DNA of 14,083 nucleotides. Source: Sulfuritalea sp. Lineage in GTDB: Bacteria; Pseudomonadota; Gammaproteobacteria; Burkholderiales; Rhodocyclaceae. The notes beneath the pieces are model-generated. The model did no database searches, had not been told where the DNA came from, and worked only from the letters and a program-made list of their open reading frames with translations. Below, in pieces: positions 4,855 to 13,850 of the stretch. The first letter of the stretch is position 1, and each line of letters starts with the position of its first letter. The stretch is from the NCBI GenBank assembly GCA_021738105.1, contig JAIPCS010000079.1, positions 1 through 14,083 of the forward strand. Direction: 5' to 3'. The position numbers were made by a program, and so were the translations under genes.

Positions 4855-7554
4855 CTACGTCGTTTCACTAAACCGCATGCCATACATCCTTGCCCGCCGC
4901 AGAAATGCCTCGCGCGCACCTTCGAGAATTGCGCAGGCGGCATCACGCGTCCCAGCGTGGTCAATCGATCCGCGCGCAACGATTTCGCCGTGATCGCTCA
5001 TCGCTTTCATCACGATTATCAGTTCCGCGTCGCCCAGAACCGCGACGTTGGGATTATGGGTGACGATAATGACTTGGCGCCGCTCTTTGGCGCGCCGAAG
5101 CACTGGAACAAGTGTGGAATATATGAACTCGCCATCGAGATTGTCTTCCGGCTGATCGATTATGAGGGGGCGATTGCTATCGGATGACAAGATTAGCGCC
5201 AGCAATACCGATTGCTGCTGACCAAGGGAAAGTTTTGCGAAGTCTCTGATCATGGGGCGCGTACCGCCTTTTCCATCGGGTACCATCCGCGTGACTCTCA
5301 GTCGTGGCAAGTCGTGAAGTGTCGCGCGCTCAAGCGCGAACTTGATGGCCGGAGCCGAAAGCTTTTCGATAATCGATAGTGCTTCTGCGCGGTCGAAGAC
5401 GCTGACGCCTTCGGGCGTCTTGATGGCGAGAAAAGCGTCGACGTTCTTTCGCTGGATGGCTTCGAGCAGAACGGGAATCGTCATATCCTCTACAAGCCGG
5501 GCGGCGCGCGGCTGTTGGTTCGTGCGCCAGCCCATTGTCTGGATAATAAGACTGGCGCCATCCGGTGAATGGGCGTTGCGGTCGTACTTCAGACTTACTT
5601 GGAGGTCCGTTAGCGCCTCGCGCAATGTCTTCGTGGCTAGGCGCGCGAAAGCATCTCGGAGCATCGCCACTTTGTCGCGTGCCACCCAACGGTCCTTTAG
5701 GGCCGCCGCACGTTGTTTGTGCAATTCCGCAAGATGGGGTTTCCATGCATTGAGATTCTTGACGTTTTGCTGATGACTCGCTTCGTCTTTGGTCAACTTA
5801 GCGATGTATGACATATCAAACGGTACTTTCAGCGCCTCAAGCTCGTGGCGCTTTTCGTCGACCTTCTTTTGCGCGTCGCTTTCCTTGGCTTTCCAGCTTG
5901 TAATCTGAGCAGTCACGATTCTCTCGAAGGCAGTAAATCCCGCCTTGAGCTGACTCTCAGCGGTGCCTATCGTCGCTTCGAATGTTGTCGCCCCCTGCAT
6001 GATGATTTGGAACTCGGCACCCCCAACCGTCAAACCCGCCGGATCCGCAAGGTTGCGAATGTCTTCAATTGCGGCTTTTCGTGATCCGGAAATTACGCCA
6101 TCTTTAGCCTCTTGAAGCTTCTCCGTGATCTGCATACGAAGTTCGCGTTCAGTGGCTAGTCGCCTCTGTAGTTCGATCAGTTCTCTTACGCCTGGCTTCT
6201 GCAATGCCGTGAGCTGCTGACGTGTCGTTGCCAGAAGGCGGTCATATTGCGGAATAAGCGCCACTTGAAGCTCGGCCTTTTCGATCTCGCCCTGGAGCGT
6301 CAGAAGTTGCTCCCGTGTTGCTTCCTCCTCCGCTATCGCTTCGCTTAGGTCGATGAACCTATCGAGATACCGCAGCAAGGCGAGAGGATCGGTTTGCGCT
6401 TCGTGACTGATGCGCGCTGCCTCGCCTTGTCCAAAGCAATCGACGTCAAACGCATGCGGTCCGACATCAGGATCGTCAACATTCTCAAGGCCGCATTCCT
6501 TTCGCCGCAGCAACCTGTGCTGCTGGCCTGCCTGATCCTGCCAAAAGAGATGCAACTCGTCGGGCCAGACCTCGGAATCGATCACCTTGCTGTCGCTGAC
6601 GTCGCCTGCAATACATCGCACAGCTTCGAACGCGGTAGACTTTCCGGTCCCGCGGCCACCAATGATGCAGTTAAGATTGGAACTGAATTGGATTACCTGC
6701 CCCGAAAGAAAACCCCCATCCAAGTGGACGCCCAAGATTCTTGGGACAGCTTGCGGGATTTGTTCCTCCATTCGGACACGCGCATCAGCATCTTCAAGTG
6801 CTACGCGCAGCCCATCAAATGAGGGCAAATCCATCTTGTAGCGGGTCACTCTTTTCTGGTTCGTGGCGTTTCTACCAAGAGCATCGAGCGCGTGAGAATC
6901 TGAATTGAGAACACGCGCAAGAAATTGTCTTGATCCGAGCTTCAGCCTTTTGATACGTTCACGTCCCATTCGCGCGCGCTCAGCATCGGGGTCACTCTCC
7001 GCGTAGGAGATTGGCGATGCCACATTCTTTAACTCGATGCCGAGAAGGACTGGATGGCACAGTACGTCTGCCTTGTGTGGCGAACCGCCTGGGTTGTCTG
7101 TCTCAAAACCTGAAGCGATATCGACGTGAGCCAGGATCGCGAACCCACTGAGCGGTTGGAGAAGATTGAGGCAGTCTAGAATCGAATTTCTGCAGCGCGA
7201 CGTTTCCTTGCCCCTATCGGCAATGTCGAGTTGACCGTGTAAGCGGCGCAACGCGTCAATTGTGGGTAGGTAGCAAAGTAGGTGGCCTTGCGGCGTGGAG
7301 AGTTCGACTCCGGGAATAACTAGGACTGACGTTCCTTGCGACACTTGAATTGCGCGCTCGACATTGTCGATTTCGTTATGATCCGTGATCGCAATGACCG
7401 ACAGACCCTCGCGCGCCGCAGTCTCTACTATCCCATCGGCCGTCATGGCCGCATCTTTCACGTCATGGGATGCACCGAAGGAATGGATGTGGAGGTCGGC
7501 GCGAAAAAAGCGCGCGCCCGTCGGCTGAGCGAGGACATCGTCAAAAGATGCCAT
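4855..7554 (-). CDS. PHP-domain phosphoesterase / SMC-like ABC ATPase fusion (TrlF-like)
   Basis: This 899-residue two-part protein is a likely DNA- or RNA-processing defence effector. The N-terminal PHP domain (about 15-260) shows D20-H22-H24 (ADLHIHS), D58-H59 (TDHNEI), E84 (GVELS), H143 (LAHVD) and D219/H221 (NSDSH), a full metal-binding set for phosphodiester or nuclease chemistry. A Rad50/SMC-like ATPase follows: Walker A GGRGTGKS (299-306), a long charged helical and coiled-coil region (about 405-690), signature LSLGQQQ (775-781), Walker B LIIDQPEDNLD with D800 and E803, and the H-loop H833 (VTHNPN). I believe this architecture matches proteins named TrlF family. The start at 7554 has GGGGAG 7 nt upstream; an in-frame ATG at 7578 would add 8 residues. 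Local GC (about 53% by a hand count of 6601-6720) is lower than in the neighbouring operon, suggesting separate acquisition. It is transcribed divergently from the helicase-mod operon. Confidence 0.85.
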   Translation of the reverse strand: MASFDDVLAQPTGARFFRADLHIHSFGASHDVKDAAMTADGIVETAAREGLSVIAITDHNEIDNVERAIQVSQGTSVLVIPGVELSTPQGHLLCYLPTIDALRRLHGQLDIADRGKETSRCRNSILDCLNLLQPLSGFAILAHVDIASGFETDNPGGSPHKADVLCHPVLLGIELKNVASPISYAESDPDAERARMGRERIKRLKLGSRQFLARVLNSDSHALDALGRNATNQKRVTRYKMDLPSFDGLRVALEDADARVRMEEQIPQAVPRILGVHLDGGFLSGQVIQFSSNLNCIIGGRGTGKSTAFEAVRCIAGDVSDSKVIDSEVWPDELHLFWQDQAGQQHRLLRRKECGLENVDDPDVGPHAFDVDCFGQGEAARISHEAQTDPLALLRYLDRFIDLSEAIAEEEATREQLLTLQGEIEKAELQVALIPQYDRLLATTRQQLTALQKPGVRELIELQRRLATERELRMQITEKLQEAKDGVISGSRKAAIEDIRNLADPAGLTVGGAEFQIIMQGATTFEATIGTAESQLKAGFTAFERIVTAQITSWKAKESDAQKKVDEKRHELEALKVPFDMSYIAKLTKDEASHQQNVKNLNAWKPHLAELHKQRAAALKDRWVARDKVAMLRDAFARLATKTLREALTDLQVSLKYDRNAHSPDGASLIIQTMGWRTNQQPRAARLVEDMTIPVLLEAIQRKNVDAFLAIKTPEGVSVFDRAEALSIIEKLSAPAIKFALERATLHDLPRLRVTRMVPDGKGGTRPMIRDFAKLSLGQQQSVLLALILSSDSNRPLIIDQPEDNLDGEFIYSTLVPVLRRAKERRQVIIVTHNPNVAVLGDAELIIVMKAMSDHGEIVARGSIDHAGTRDAACAILEGAREAFLRRARMYGMRFSETT

Positions 7555-7926
7555 GCGTTTTCTCCCCTTGATCTTCATTCCAATATATCCAGCCGGGCTG
7601 CGCAGTGCTAGGCAGAGCGGATGAGTTTCTAGCCAGCATCAAATCCGCCCAATGATATTGGATAAGCCATCGCTGAGGCGGAAACTCGAAGGGGAGGATC
7701 CTTGCCCGCTATGCGTCGAGTCAGACAGATCGGACGCCCGCAAACCGGTCAGTCGGATTCTCACCACCAATGCCATCTTGATTGGCTGGCGACTGGCGGC
7801 ATTGGCCCGAACTCCTGCCGGATGCCAGATTCAGGTGACCGCTGACCGGACGAACAGGCTATATGACTTGCCTTATGTCAGGACAAATCCGCGATAATCA
7901 TCGCAATTGGGTTTCCAACATGACAA
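7555..7926. promoter_or_regulatory. Divergent control region between the PHP-ATPase gene and the helicase operon
   Basis: About 370 bp separate two large divergent genes, so both promoters should lie here. TCCAATAT (7579-7586) and its inverse ATATTGGA (7655-7662) flank the PHP-ATPase side. The second lies within the small palindrome CCAAT-GAT-ATTGG (7649-7661). Near the helicase start, GCGAT-AATC-ATCGC (7891-7904) is a compact inverted repeat that overlaps a possible -10 GATAAT (7893-7898). No convincing -35 accompanies it; TTGCCT at 7868-7873 would leave 19 bp. An 81-codon frame (7652-7897) crosses the region, but it has no ribosome site and no recognisable product. Confidence 0.4.
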
Positions 7927-10900
7927 ATGCGCCTGATCGACAACATCAACAGCTTGCTGGGTGAAGACCTCAAAGGCACTCTCAAGCCGGGCTCGAAGCT
8001 GAAGATTGCCGCTTCGTGCTTCTCGATCTACGCCTATGTGGCGTTGAAGAAGGAGCTGGAAAGCATCGAGTCCCTGGAGTTCATCTTCACCTCGCCGACC
8101 TTCGTGCCCAACGAGGCGAGCGACACGATGAAGAAGGAGCAACGCGAGTTCCATATCCCCAAGGCCGAGCGCGAGCGCAACCTCACCGGCAGCGAGTTCG
8201 AAATCCAGTTGAAGAACAAGCTCACCCAGAAAGCAATCTCGCGGGAGTGCGCCGACTGGATACGTCGCAAGGCCATCTTCCGCTCCAACCGTGGTCAGGC
8301 ACCGATGCAGTCCTTTGCCGGGGTTCAAGCCACTGCCGGCGACGCCGTCTATATGCCCTTGCAGGGCTTTACTGCCGTCGATCTGGGTTACCAGAAAGGC
8401 AATGCGCTCTCGAACATCGTCACCCGCTTCGACGAGCCGACGCATACAGGCATGTTCCTCAGCCTGTTCGATCAGATATGGAACGACCCCGACAAGCTGG
8501 AAGACGTGACCGCGCGACTGTGCGAGCACATTGCCTCGATCTATCAGGAGAACTCGCCGGAGCGCATCTACTTCCTGATGCTCTACAACATCTTCAAGGA
8601 ATTCCTCGAAGACGTGAACGAGGATGTTCTGCCCAACGACCGCACCGGCTATCTGGACAGCCTGGTCTGGCAGAAGCTGTTCAACTTCCAGCGCGATGCC
8701 GCCACCGGCCTGATCAACAAGCTGGAAACCTACAACGGCTGCATCCTTGCCGACAGCGTCGGCCTTGGCAAGACCTTCACCGCGCTGGCGGTGATCAAGT
8801 ACTACGAGCTGCGCAACAAGTCCGTCCTGGTGCTCTGCCCGAAGAAGCTGGCCGACAACTGGCTGAACTACAACCGCAACCTCAAGACCAACCTCTTCGC
8901 CAGAGATCGCTTCAACTACGACGTGCTCTGCCACACCGACCTGAGCCGCACCCGTGGCGAATCGCTGGGCATTCCGCTGGATCGCGTCAATTGGGGCAAC
9001 TACGATCTGGTGGTGATCGACGAATCGCACAACTTCCGCAACAACGACGTCTACAAAGACAAGGAAACCCGCTATCAACGGCTGATGAATCAGGTTATCC
9101 GCCAGGGCGTGAAGACCAAGGTGCTGATGCTCTCGGCGACCCCGGTCAATAATCGCTTCAACGACTTGAAAAACCAGTTGGCGCTGGCCTACGAAGGTGA
9201 CAGTGACACGCTCAACAACAAGCTGCGCACGGGAAAGGACATCGACGGCATCTTCCGCCGCGCCCAGGCCGCCTTCAATGTCTGGTCCACCTTGCCGCCG
9301 GAACAGCGCACCGCCGCCGCAATTCTCGGCAGTCTGGATTTCGACTTTTTCGAGCTGCTCGATAGCGTCACCATTGCCCGTTCGCGCCGGCACATCGAGA
9401 CCTTCTACAACACCGCCGAAATCGGCAGCTTTCCCGAGCGTCGCAAGCCGCAGTCATTCCACTGCCCGCTGACGCACCGTGCCGACGTCATCGGCTTCAA
9501 TGAAATCTTCAACCGGCTGTCGCAACTCAAGCTGGCCGTGTATGCCCCCGTCAGCTACATCCTGTCCAGTCGCCTGAAAAAGTACGAAGCGCTGTACGAC
9601 ACCCAGGTGGAAGGCGGCGGAGGCAAGCTCAAACAGGCCGACCGCGAAAAAAGCCTGCAAGCGCTGATGACCACCAACCTGCTCAAGCGCCTGGAAAGCT
9701 CGGTCGAATCCTTCCGCCTGACCCTCCAGAGCCTGCAAAAAAGCCACCGCGACGCACTGGAGAAGATAGCCACCTTCAAGCAAACCGGCGCGGCCAGCGC
9801 CTTTGCCGATGTCGCTGCGGCCTTTGCCGACGCTGAAGCTGATTTCGACGATGACCAATTTCCCTTGCCCGGCGACGCCACCATCGGCAAGAAGATCCAG
9901 ATCAACCTGGAAGACATGGACTTGCCGTCTTGGGAGCATGACCTGCAAGCCGACCTGTTCTTCATCGACGAGCTGCTGGCCGAAATGGCCAAGGTCACGC
10001 CGAGCGAGGATGCCAAGCTGCAACACCTGAAGACGCAGATCACCAGCAAGCTCACCTCGCCGATCAACCCCGGAAACCGCAAGGTGCTGATCTTCACCGC
10101 CTTCGCCGACACCGCGAACTACCTCTACGACAATCTGGCCAAGCACCTGCTGCACCACCACAAGGTGCACTGCGCCAAAGTCACCGGCAGCGACGCGCCG
10201 AAATCCACGCTCGGCACCATTCCGGGCAGCCGCCAGAGCTACGACTTCCAGGGCCTGCTCACCCTGTTCTCGCCGCGCTCCAAGGAAAAGGCCGTCATCT
10301 ACCCGAACGAGCCGCGCGAGATCGACATCCTTATCGGCACGGACTGCATCTCCGAAGGCCAGAACCTGCAGGACTGCGATTACGTCATCAACTACGACAT
10401 CCACTGGAACCCCGTGCGCATCATCCAGCGCTTCGGCCGCGTGGACCGTATCGGCTCGCAAAATGCCAGCATCCAGTTGGTCAACTACTGGCCGGATATC
10501 AGCCTCGACGAATACATCCGGCTCAAGGAGCGGGTCGAAAACCGCATGATGATCGCCGACGTTACCGCCACCGGCGACGACAACGTCCTCAACGCCCAGG
10601 CCAACGACGTGGCCTATCGCAAGGAACAGTTGCGGCGTTTGCAGGACGAAGTGATCGAAATGGAAGACCTCAAGACCGGTGTTTCTATCACCGATCTCGG
10701 CCTCAACGATTTCCGCATGGACTTGCTCAACTACATCAAGGCCAATGGCGACCTCGCCCATGTCCCCAACGGCATGCATGCCGTGGTGCCGGCCCAGCCC
10801 GATCTCGGCTTGCTGCCCGGCGTGATCTTCACCCTGCGCAGCCGCGCATCTGGCAACCGTGCGGGTGCGCAACACCAGCAGCAGAACCGCCTTTACCCCT

Positions 10901-11235
10901 TTTCCCTGATCTACATCGGCAACGACGGCCACATCATCAGCGACCACACCGAGGCCAAGCGTCTGCTCGATCTCGCCCGCAGCGCCTGCAAGGCACACGG
11001 CCTGCCGCTGCGCGAGGCTTACGAGCCGTTCAACCGGGCCACCGACGACGGGCGCAACATGCAGGCGTACTCCAGTCTGCTCGACCAGGCCATCCGTTCC
11101 TTGATCGACCGCAAGGAAGAAAAGGACATCGACAGCCTGTTCAGCGGCGGCAAGACCACTGCACTGGTGGGCAGCATCGCCGGGCTGGACGACTTCGAGC
11201 TGATCACCTTTATCGTCATTCAGGACGTCTCGTGA
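7927..11235 (+). CDS. SNF2-family helicase/translocase with degenerate PLD-like N-terminus
   Basis: This 1102-residue superfamily 2 DNA translocase is probably the motor of the defence operon. Residues about 1-190 look like the PLD-related domain that precedes such helicases (CFSIYAYVALKKEL; FTAVDLGYQKGNALSN), but no HxK motif is seen, so PLD catalysis is unlikely. The helicase core has FQRDAATGL (254-262), Walker A ADSVGLGKT (275-283), DESH (365-368), SAT (403-405), a second RecA lobe starting near KVLIFTAF (about 719) and motif VI QRFGRVDRIGS (834-844). A charged, Ala-rich insert lies between the lobes (about 550-690), and a tail of about 250 residues follows. The ATG at 7927 comes right after an in-frame stop at 7921-7923, so the N-terminus cannot be longer; its ribosome site is poor. 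The stop overlaps the next start (GTGA). Confidence 0.88.
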   Translation: MRLIDNINSLLGEDLKGTLKPGSKLKIAASCFSIYAYVALKKELESIESLEFIFTSPTFVPNEASDTMKKEQREFHIPKAERERNLTGSEFEIQLKNKLTQKAISRECADWIRRKAIFRSNRGQAPMQSFAGVQATAGDAVYMPLQGFTAVDLGYQKGNALSNIVTRFDEPTHTGMFLSLFDQIWNDPDKLEDVTARLCEHIASIYQENSPERIYFLMLYNIFKEFLEDVNEDVLPNDRTGYLDSLVWQKLFNFQRDAATGLINKLETYNGCILADSVGLGKTFTALAVIKYYELRNKSVLVLCPKKLADNWLNYNRNLKTNLFARDRFNYDVLCHTDLSRTRGESLGIPLDRVNWGNYDLVVIDESHNFRNNDVYKDKETRYQRLMNQVIRQGVKTKVLMLSATPVNNRFNDLKNQLALAYEGDSDTLNNKLRTGKDIDGIFRRAQAAFNVWSTLPPEQRTAAAILGSLDFDFFELLDSVTIARSRRHIETFYNTAEIGSFPERRKPQSFHCPLTHRADVIGFNEIFNRLSQLKLAVYAPVSYILSSRLKKYEALYDTQVEGGGGKLKQADREKSLQALMTTNLLKRLESSVESFRLTLQSLQKSHRDALEKIATFKQTGAASAFADVAAAFADAEADFDDDQFPLPGDATIGKKIQINLEDMDLPSWEHDLQADLFFIDELLAEMAKVTPSEDAKLQHLKTQITSKLTSPINPGNRKVLIFTAFADTANYLYDNLAKHLLHHHKVHCAKVTGSDAPKSTLGTIPGSRQSYDFQGLLTLFSPRSKEKAVIYPNEPREIDILIGTDCISEGQNLQDCDYVINYDIHWNPVRIIQRFGRVDRIGSQNASIQLVNYWPDISLDEYIRLKERVENRMMIADVTATGDDNVLNAQANDVAYRKEQLRRLQDEVIEMEDLKTGVSITDLGLNDFRMDLLNYIKANGDLAHVPNGMHAVVPAQPDLGLLPGVIFTLRSRASGNRAGAQHQQQNRLYPFSLIYIGNDGHIISDHTEAKRLLDLARSACKAHGLPLREAYEPFNRATDDGRNMQAYSSLLDQAIRSLIDRKEEKDIDSLFSGGKTTALVGSIAGLDDFELITFIVIQDVS

Positions 11236-11912
11236 CGCCGTTGACAAGCCCTGTGCTGTTTGATTTCCCGCCACAGGCCAAGGTCGGCCGCGTGCTGCCC
11301 AAAAGCAAGATCTACCAGCACGGCCGGGTCAGCGCTGCGCTGCGCGAGCGCTTTGTCAGGCAGGTGGAGCAGATCACCTGGCAATACAAGCTGGCCCCCG
11401 AGACCATCAACCTGCCGGTACGCGCGGGCATCGAGGAAATCGAAATCTTCGACCTCATACTGAAAACCGATGCGATTGACGAAGACATCCTGCGCGCCAT
11501 CGACCGCGCCATTCCGCTGCCCATCGTCTTCCAGTTGCAGCACGGGCAGCGTACCCGCATGGTGGCTGCCTACAAGCGGCCCAGCGCAGCGGAAGCCGGC
11601 AAGTGGGTGATCGACAGCTACTTTGCCGGAGCATGGCAGCCGACTACTGCGGAGCGCCGACCGCTGCCCATCGCCCTCGATCTGCACAGCCTCTACGAAC
11701 AACTGCTGCGCAGCCTGCTGCCGCAAGCGGCAAGGCCGGGTGAAAGCCTCCCCGAACAAGTGGAACGGCTGACCCGGTTGCGCAGCCGGCAGAATGAGTA
11801 CAGCAAGATGGAAGCCCGCCTGCACAAGGAAAAGCAGTTCAACCGCAAGGTGGCGCTAAACGCCCAGTTGCGCGAACTCAAGACCCAAATTGACCAACTC
11901 GCGACCGACTGA
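11232..11912 (+). CDS. DUF4391-type protein
   Basis: This 226-residue protein is of unknown biochemical role. I recognise the DUF4391 pattern: an opening LFDFPPQAKVGRVLPKSKIY, a middle PIVFQLQHGQRTRMVAAYKR (97-116), and SYFAGAWQP followed by LPIALDLHSLYEQLLR. The C-terminal 50 residues (about 177-226) are a highly charged, predicted coiled coil (KMEARLHKEKQFNRKVALN), good for contact with a partner. It starts with GTG whose last bases form the helicase stop (GTGA). AGGA at 11222-11225 is 6 nt upstream. The coupling argues that it is made in fixed ratio with the helicase. From family context, such proteins accompany SNF2 helicases and type III-like methyltransferases, so an adaptor role is plausible but unproven. 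Confidence 0.8.
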   Translation: MTPLTSPVLFDFPPQAKVGRVLPKSKIYQHGRVSAALRERFVRQVEQITWQYKLAPETINLPVRAGIEEIEIFDLILKTDAIDEDILRAIDRAIPLPIVFQLQHGQRTRMVAAYKRPSAAEAGKWVIDSYFAGAWQPTTAERRPLPIALDLHSLYEQLLRSLLPQAARPGESLPEQVERLTRLRSRQNEYSKMEARLHKEKQFNRKVALNAQLRELKTQIDQLATD

Positions 11913-11946
11913 ACGCCTACGCATTCAAGAGATACAGGAAAGCCCC

Positions 11947-13836
11947 ATGGACAAACTGAAAATGCACTCCTCCGACCTGACCGAAACCAATATCGCGAAG
12001 CTGGCCGAACTGTTTTCGAATTGCGTGACCGAAGCACGGGACGCCAAGGGCGAACTGAAGCAGGCCATCGACTTCGACTTGCTGCGCCAGGAGCTGGCAT
12101 CCAACATTGTCGAGGGGCCGCAGGAACGCTACCAGCTCAACTGGCCGGGCAAGCGCGAGGCGCTGCTGACGGCCAATGCGCCGATAGCCAAAACCCTGCG
12201 CCCCTGCCGTGAGGAGAGTGTGGATTTCGATGCCACGCAAAACCTGTTCATCGAAGGCGACAACCTGGACGCACTCAAGCTGTTGCAGGAGACCTACCTG
12301 AACAAGGTGAAGCTGATTTACATCGACCCTCCCTACAACACCGGCAATGACTTCATCTACGAAGATGATTTCGCGGAAGATGCGGAGTCGTACAAGTTGA
12401 GATCAAACCAAGAAGACGATATCGGCAATCGCTTGGTCGCCAACACTGAAGCAAACGGCCGATTCCATTCAGACTGGCTTTCCATGTTGTATTCAAGATT
12501 AAGACTGGCGCGCAATCTTCTTTGCGACGAAGGATTGATCTTTGTTTCCATCGACGATGGCGAGGCATCCAATCTTCGATTGGCGATGGATGAGGTATTT
12601 GGCTCCGGGAATTTCATTGCGTGTATTGCCTGGGAAAAGAGATACACGAGAAGTAATAACGCGAGGCTGTTCTACTCACTGAAGGACAGCATTCTCGTGT
12701 ATCGAAAGAGCGGCGCCGTTTCATTGCTCCGAGAGCCGAGATCGGATAAATCGAATGACATTTATTCAAACCCTGACAACGACCCACGCGGTGTCTGGAC
12801 AAGTTCATCCTACGTAAATCCGGCAACTAAGGAAAAGCGCCAAAATCTCGTGTATACGATAGTGAATCCCGCGACGGGAGAGGAAATCAATCACCCCACG
12901 CACGCGTGGAAGTATGAGCTTGCCGAACACAAGCGGCATCTGGCCGAAGGAAGGCTTTGGTGGGGGAAAGAGGGGGACGCCAAATATCCGCGACTCAAGA
13001 ACTTCTTGACTGAAATGGGGGGCGGACTTGTTCCAATTGACCTTTGGTCATACAAAGACACGGGCACCACCGACGAGGGTGGTCTTCAGGTGAAGGAGTT
13101 GTTTGGTGCCGCTGTCTTCGACAATCCGAAGCCCAGCAGGCTGATAAAGAGAGTATTAGGTCTTGTACCGGACCCCGGAAAGAATGACATCGTATTGGAT
13201 TTCTTCGCGGGGTCTGGTACAACCGCCCACGCAGTGATGGAACTCAATGCGGAGGATTGCGGTAGTAGGCGTTTCATCACCGTTCAGCTACCCGAGCCAT
13301 GCGATGAGAAAAGCGAGGCGTATCGCTTAGGGTATGCGTCCATTGCCGAGGTAAGTAAGGAGCGCATCCGCCGCGCCGGTAAAAAAATCAAGCAAGACAA
13401 CGCCGACAAACCCGACATCGCCAAGCTCGACATCGGCTTCCGCGTCCTCAAGATCGACACCTCCAACATGAAAGAGGTCTACTACACCCCAGATGCCGTC
13501 ACGCAGGAAGCGCTCCCCGGCCTGGTCGACAACATCCGCGCCGACCGCAGCCCCGAAGACCTGTTGTTCCAGGTGCTGCTCGACTGGGGCGTCGATCTGG
13601 CCCTGCCGATCAGCCAGCAGACCATCGCCGGCAAGACGGTGTTCTTCGTCGACGGCAACGCCTTGGCCGCCTGTTTCGAGACCGGCATAGCCGAGGACTT
13701 CGTCAAACAGCTCGCGGCGCACAAGCCGCTGCGCGTGGTGTTCCGCGATTCCGGCTTCGTCAGCGACAGCGTGAAAATCAATGTCGAACAGGTGTTCAAG
13801 CTGCTCTCGCCGGCCACGGAAATCAAGACGCTGTGA
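11947..13836 (+). CDS. mod: Type III-like site-specific DNA adenine methyltransferase (Mod)
   Basis: This 629-residue protein is predicted to transfer a methyl group from S-adenosylmethionine to adenine N6 in a short target, protecting host DNA. The order of motifs is that of beta-class type III Mod enzymes: catalytic DPPY at 127-130 (YIDPPYNTGNDF), then a target-recognition region (about 225-400), then the cofactor motif FFAGSGTT (419-426). The N-terminal FIEGDNLDALKLLQ (101-114) is also typical. The C-terminal 150 residues match the usual Mod tail. The ATG at 11947 has AGGA at 11936-11939, 7 nt upstream; an in-frame start at 11890 lies inside the DUF4391 gene and is less likely. GC falls from about 66% (12061-12180) to about 49% (12661-12780), then rises to about 68% (13501-13620), by hand count. 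No res gene is in the window. Confidence 0.92.
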   Translation: MDKLKMHSSDLTETNIAKLAELFSNCVTEARDAKGELKQAIDFDLLRQELASNIVEGPQERYQLNWPGKREALLTANAPIAKTLRPCREESVDFDATQNLFIEGDNLDALKLLQETYLNKVKLIYIDPPYNTGNDFIYEDDFAEDAESYKLRSNQEDDIGNRLVANTEANGRFHSDWLSMLYSRLRLARNLLCDEGLIFVSIDDGEASNLRLAMDEVFGSGNFIACIAWEKRYTRSNNARLFYSLKDSILVYRKSGAVSLLREPRSDKSNDIYSNPDNDPRGVWTSSSYVNPATKEKRQNLVYTIVNPATGEEINHPTHAWKYELAEHKRHLAEGRLWWGKEGDAKYPRLKNFLTEMGGGLVPIDLWSYKDTGTTDEGGLQVKELFGAAVFDNPKPSRLIKRVLGLVPDPGKNDIVLDFFAGSGTTAHAVMELNAEDCGSRRFITVQLPEPCDEKSEAYRLGYASIAEVSKERIRRAGKKIKQDNADKPDIAKLDIGFRVLKIDTSNMKEVYYTPDAVTQEALPGLVDNIRADRSPEDLLFQVLLDWGVDLALPISQQTIAGKTVFFVDGNALAACFETGIAEDFVKQLAAHKPLRVVFRDSGFVSDSVKINVEQVFKLLSPATEIKTL

Positions 13837-13850
13837 TGGCCAGACCACTT

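Noticed and set aside
4816..5187. 123-codon plus-strand frame at the 3' end of the PHP-ATPase gene
   Set aside because: It lies opposite the ATPase Walker B/H-loop region, which is clearly coding on the minus strand; the plus-strand product has no recognisable features.
7652..7897. 81-codon plus-strand frame in the divergent intergenic region
   Set aside because: It has no ribosome binding site and no known family, its ATG lies in a small palindrome, and it overlaps likely promoters. A PCPLC pair alone is not enough to call a gene.
7873..9393. 506-codon minus-strand open frame opposite the helicase gene
   Set aside because: It is the mirror of a GC-rich coding frame, with long Val/Glu/Gln/Leu-rich low-information sequence and no domain. 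The plus-strand frame has full helicase motifs.
9454..11274. 606-codon minus-strand open frame opposite the helicase gene
   Set aside because: Same reason: an antisense shadow produced by GC-rich third positions, with no recognisable motif.
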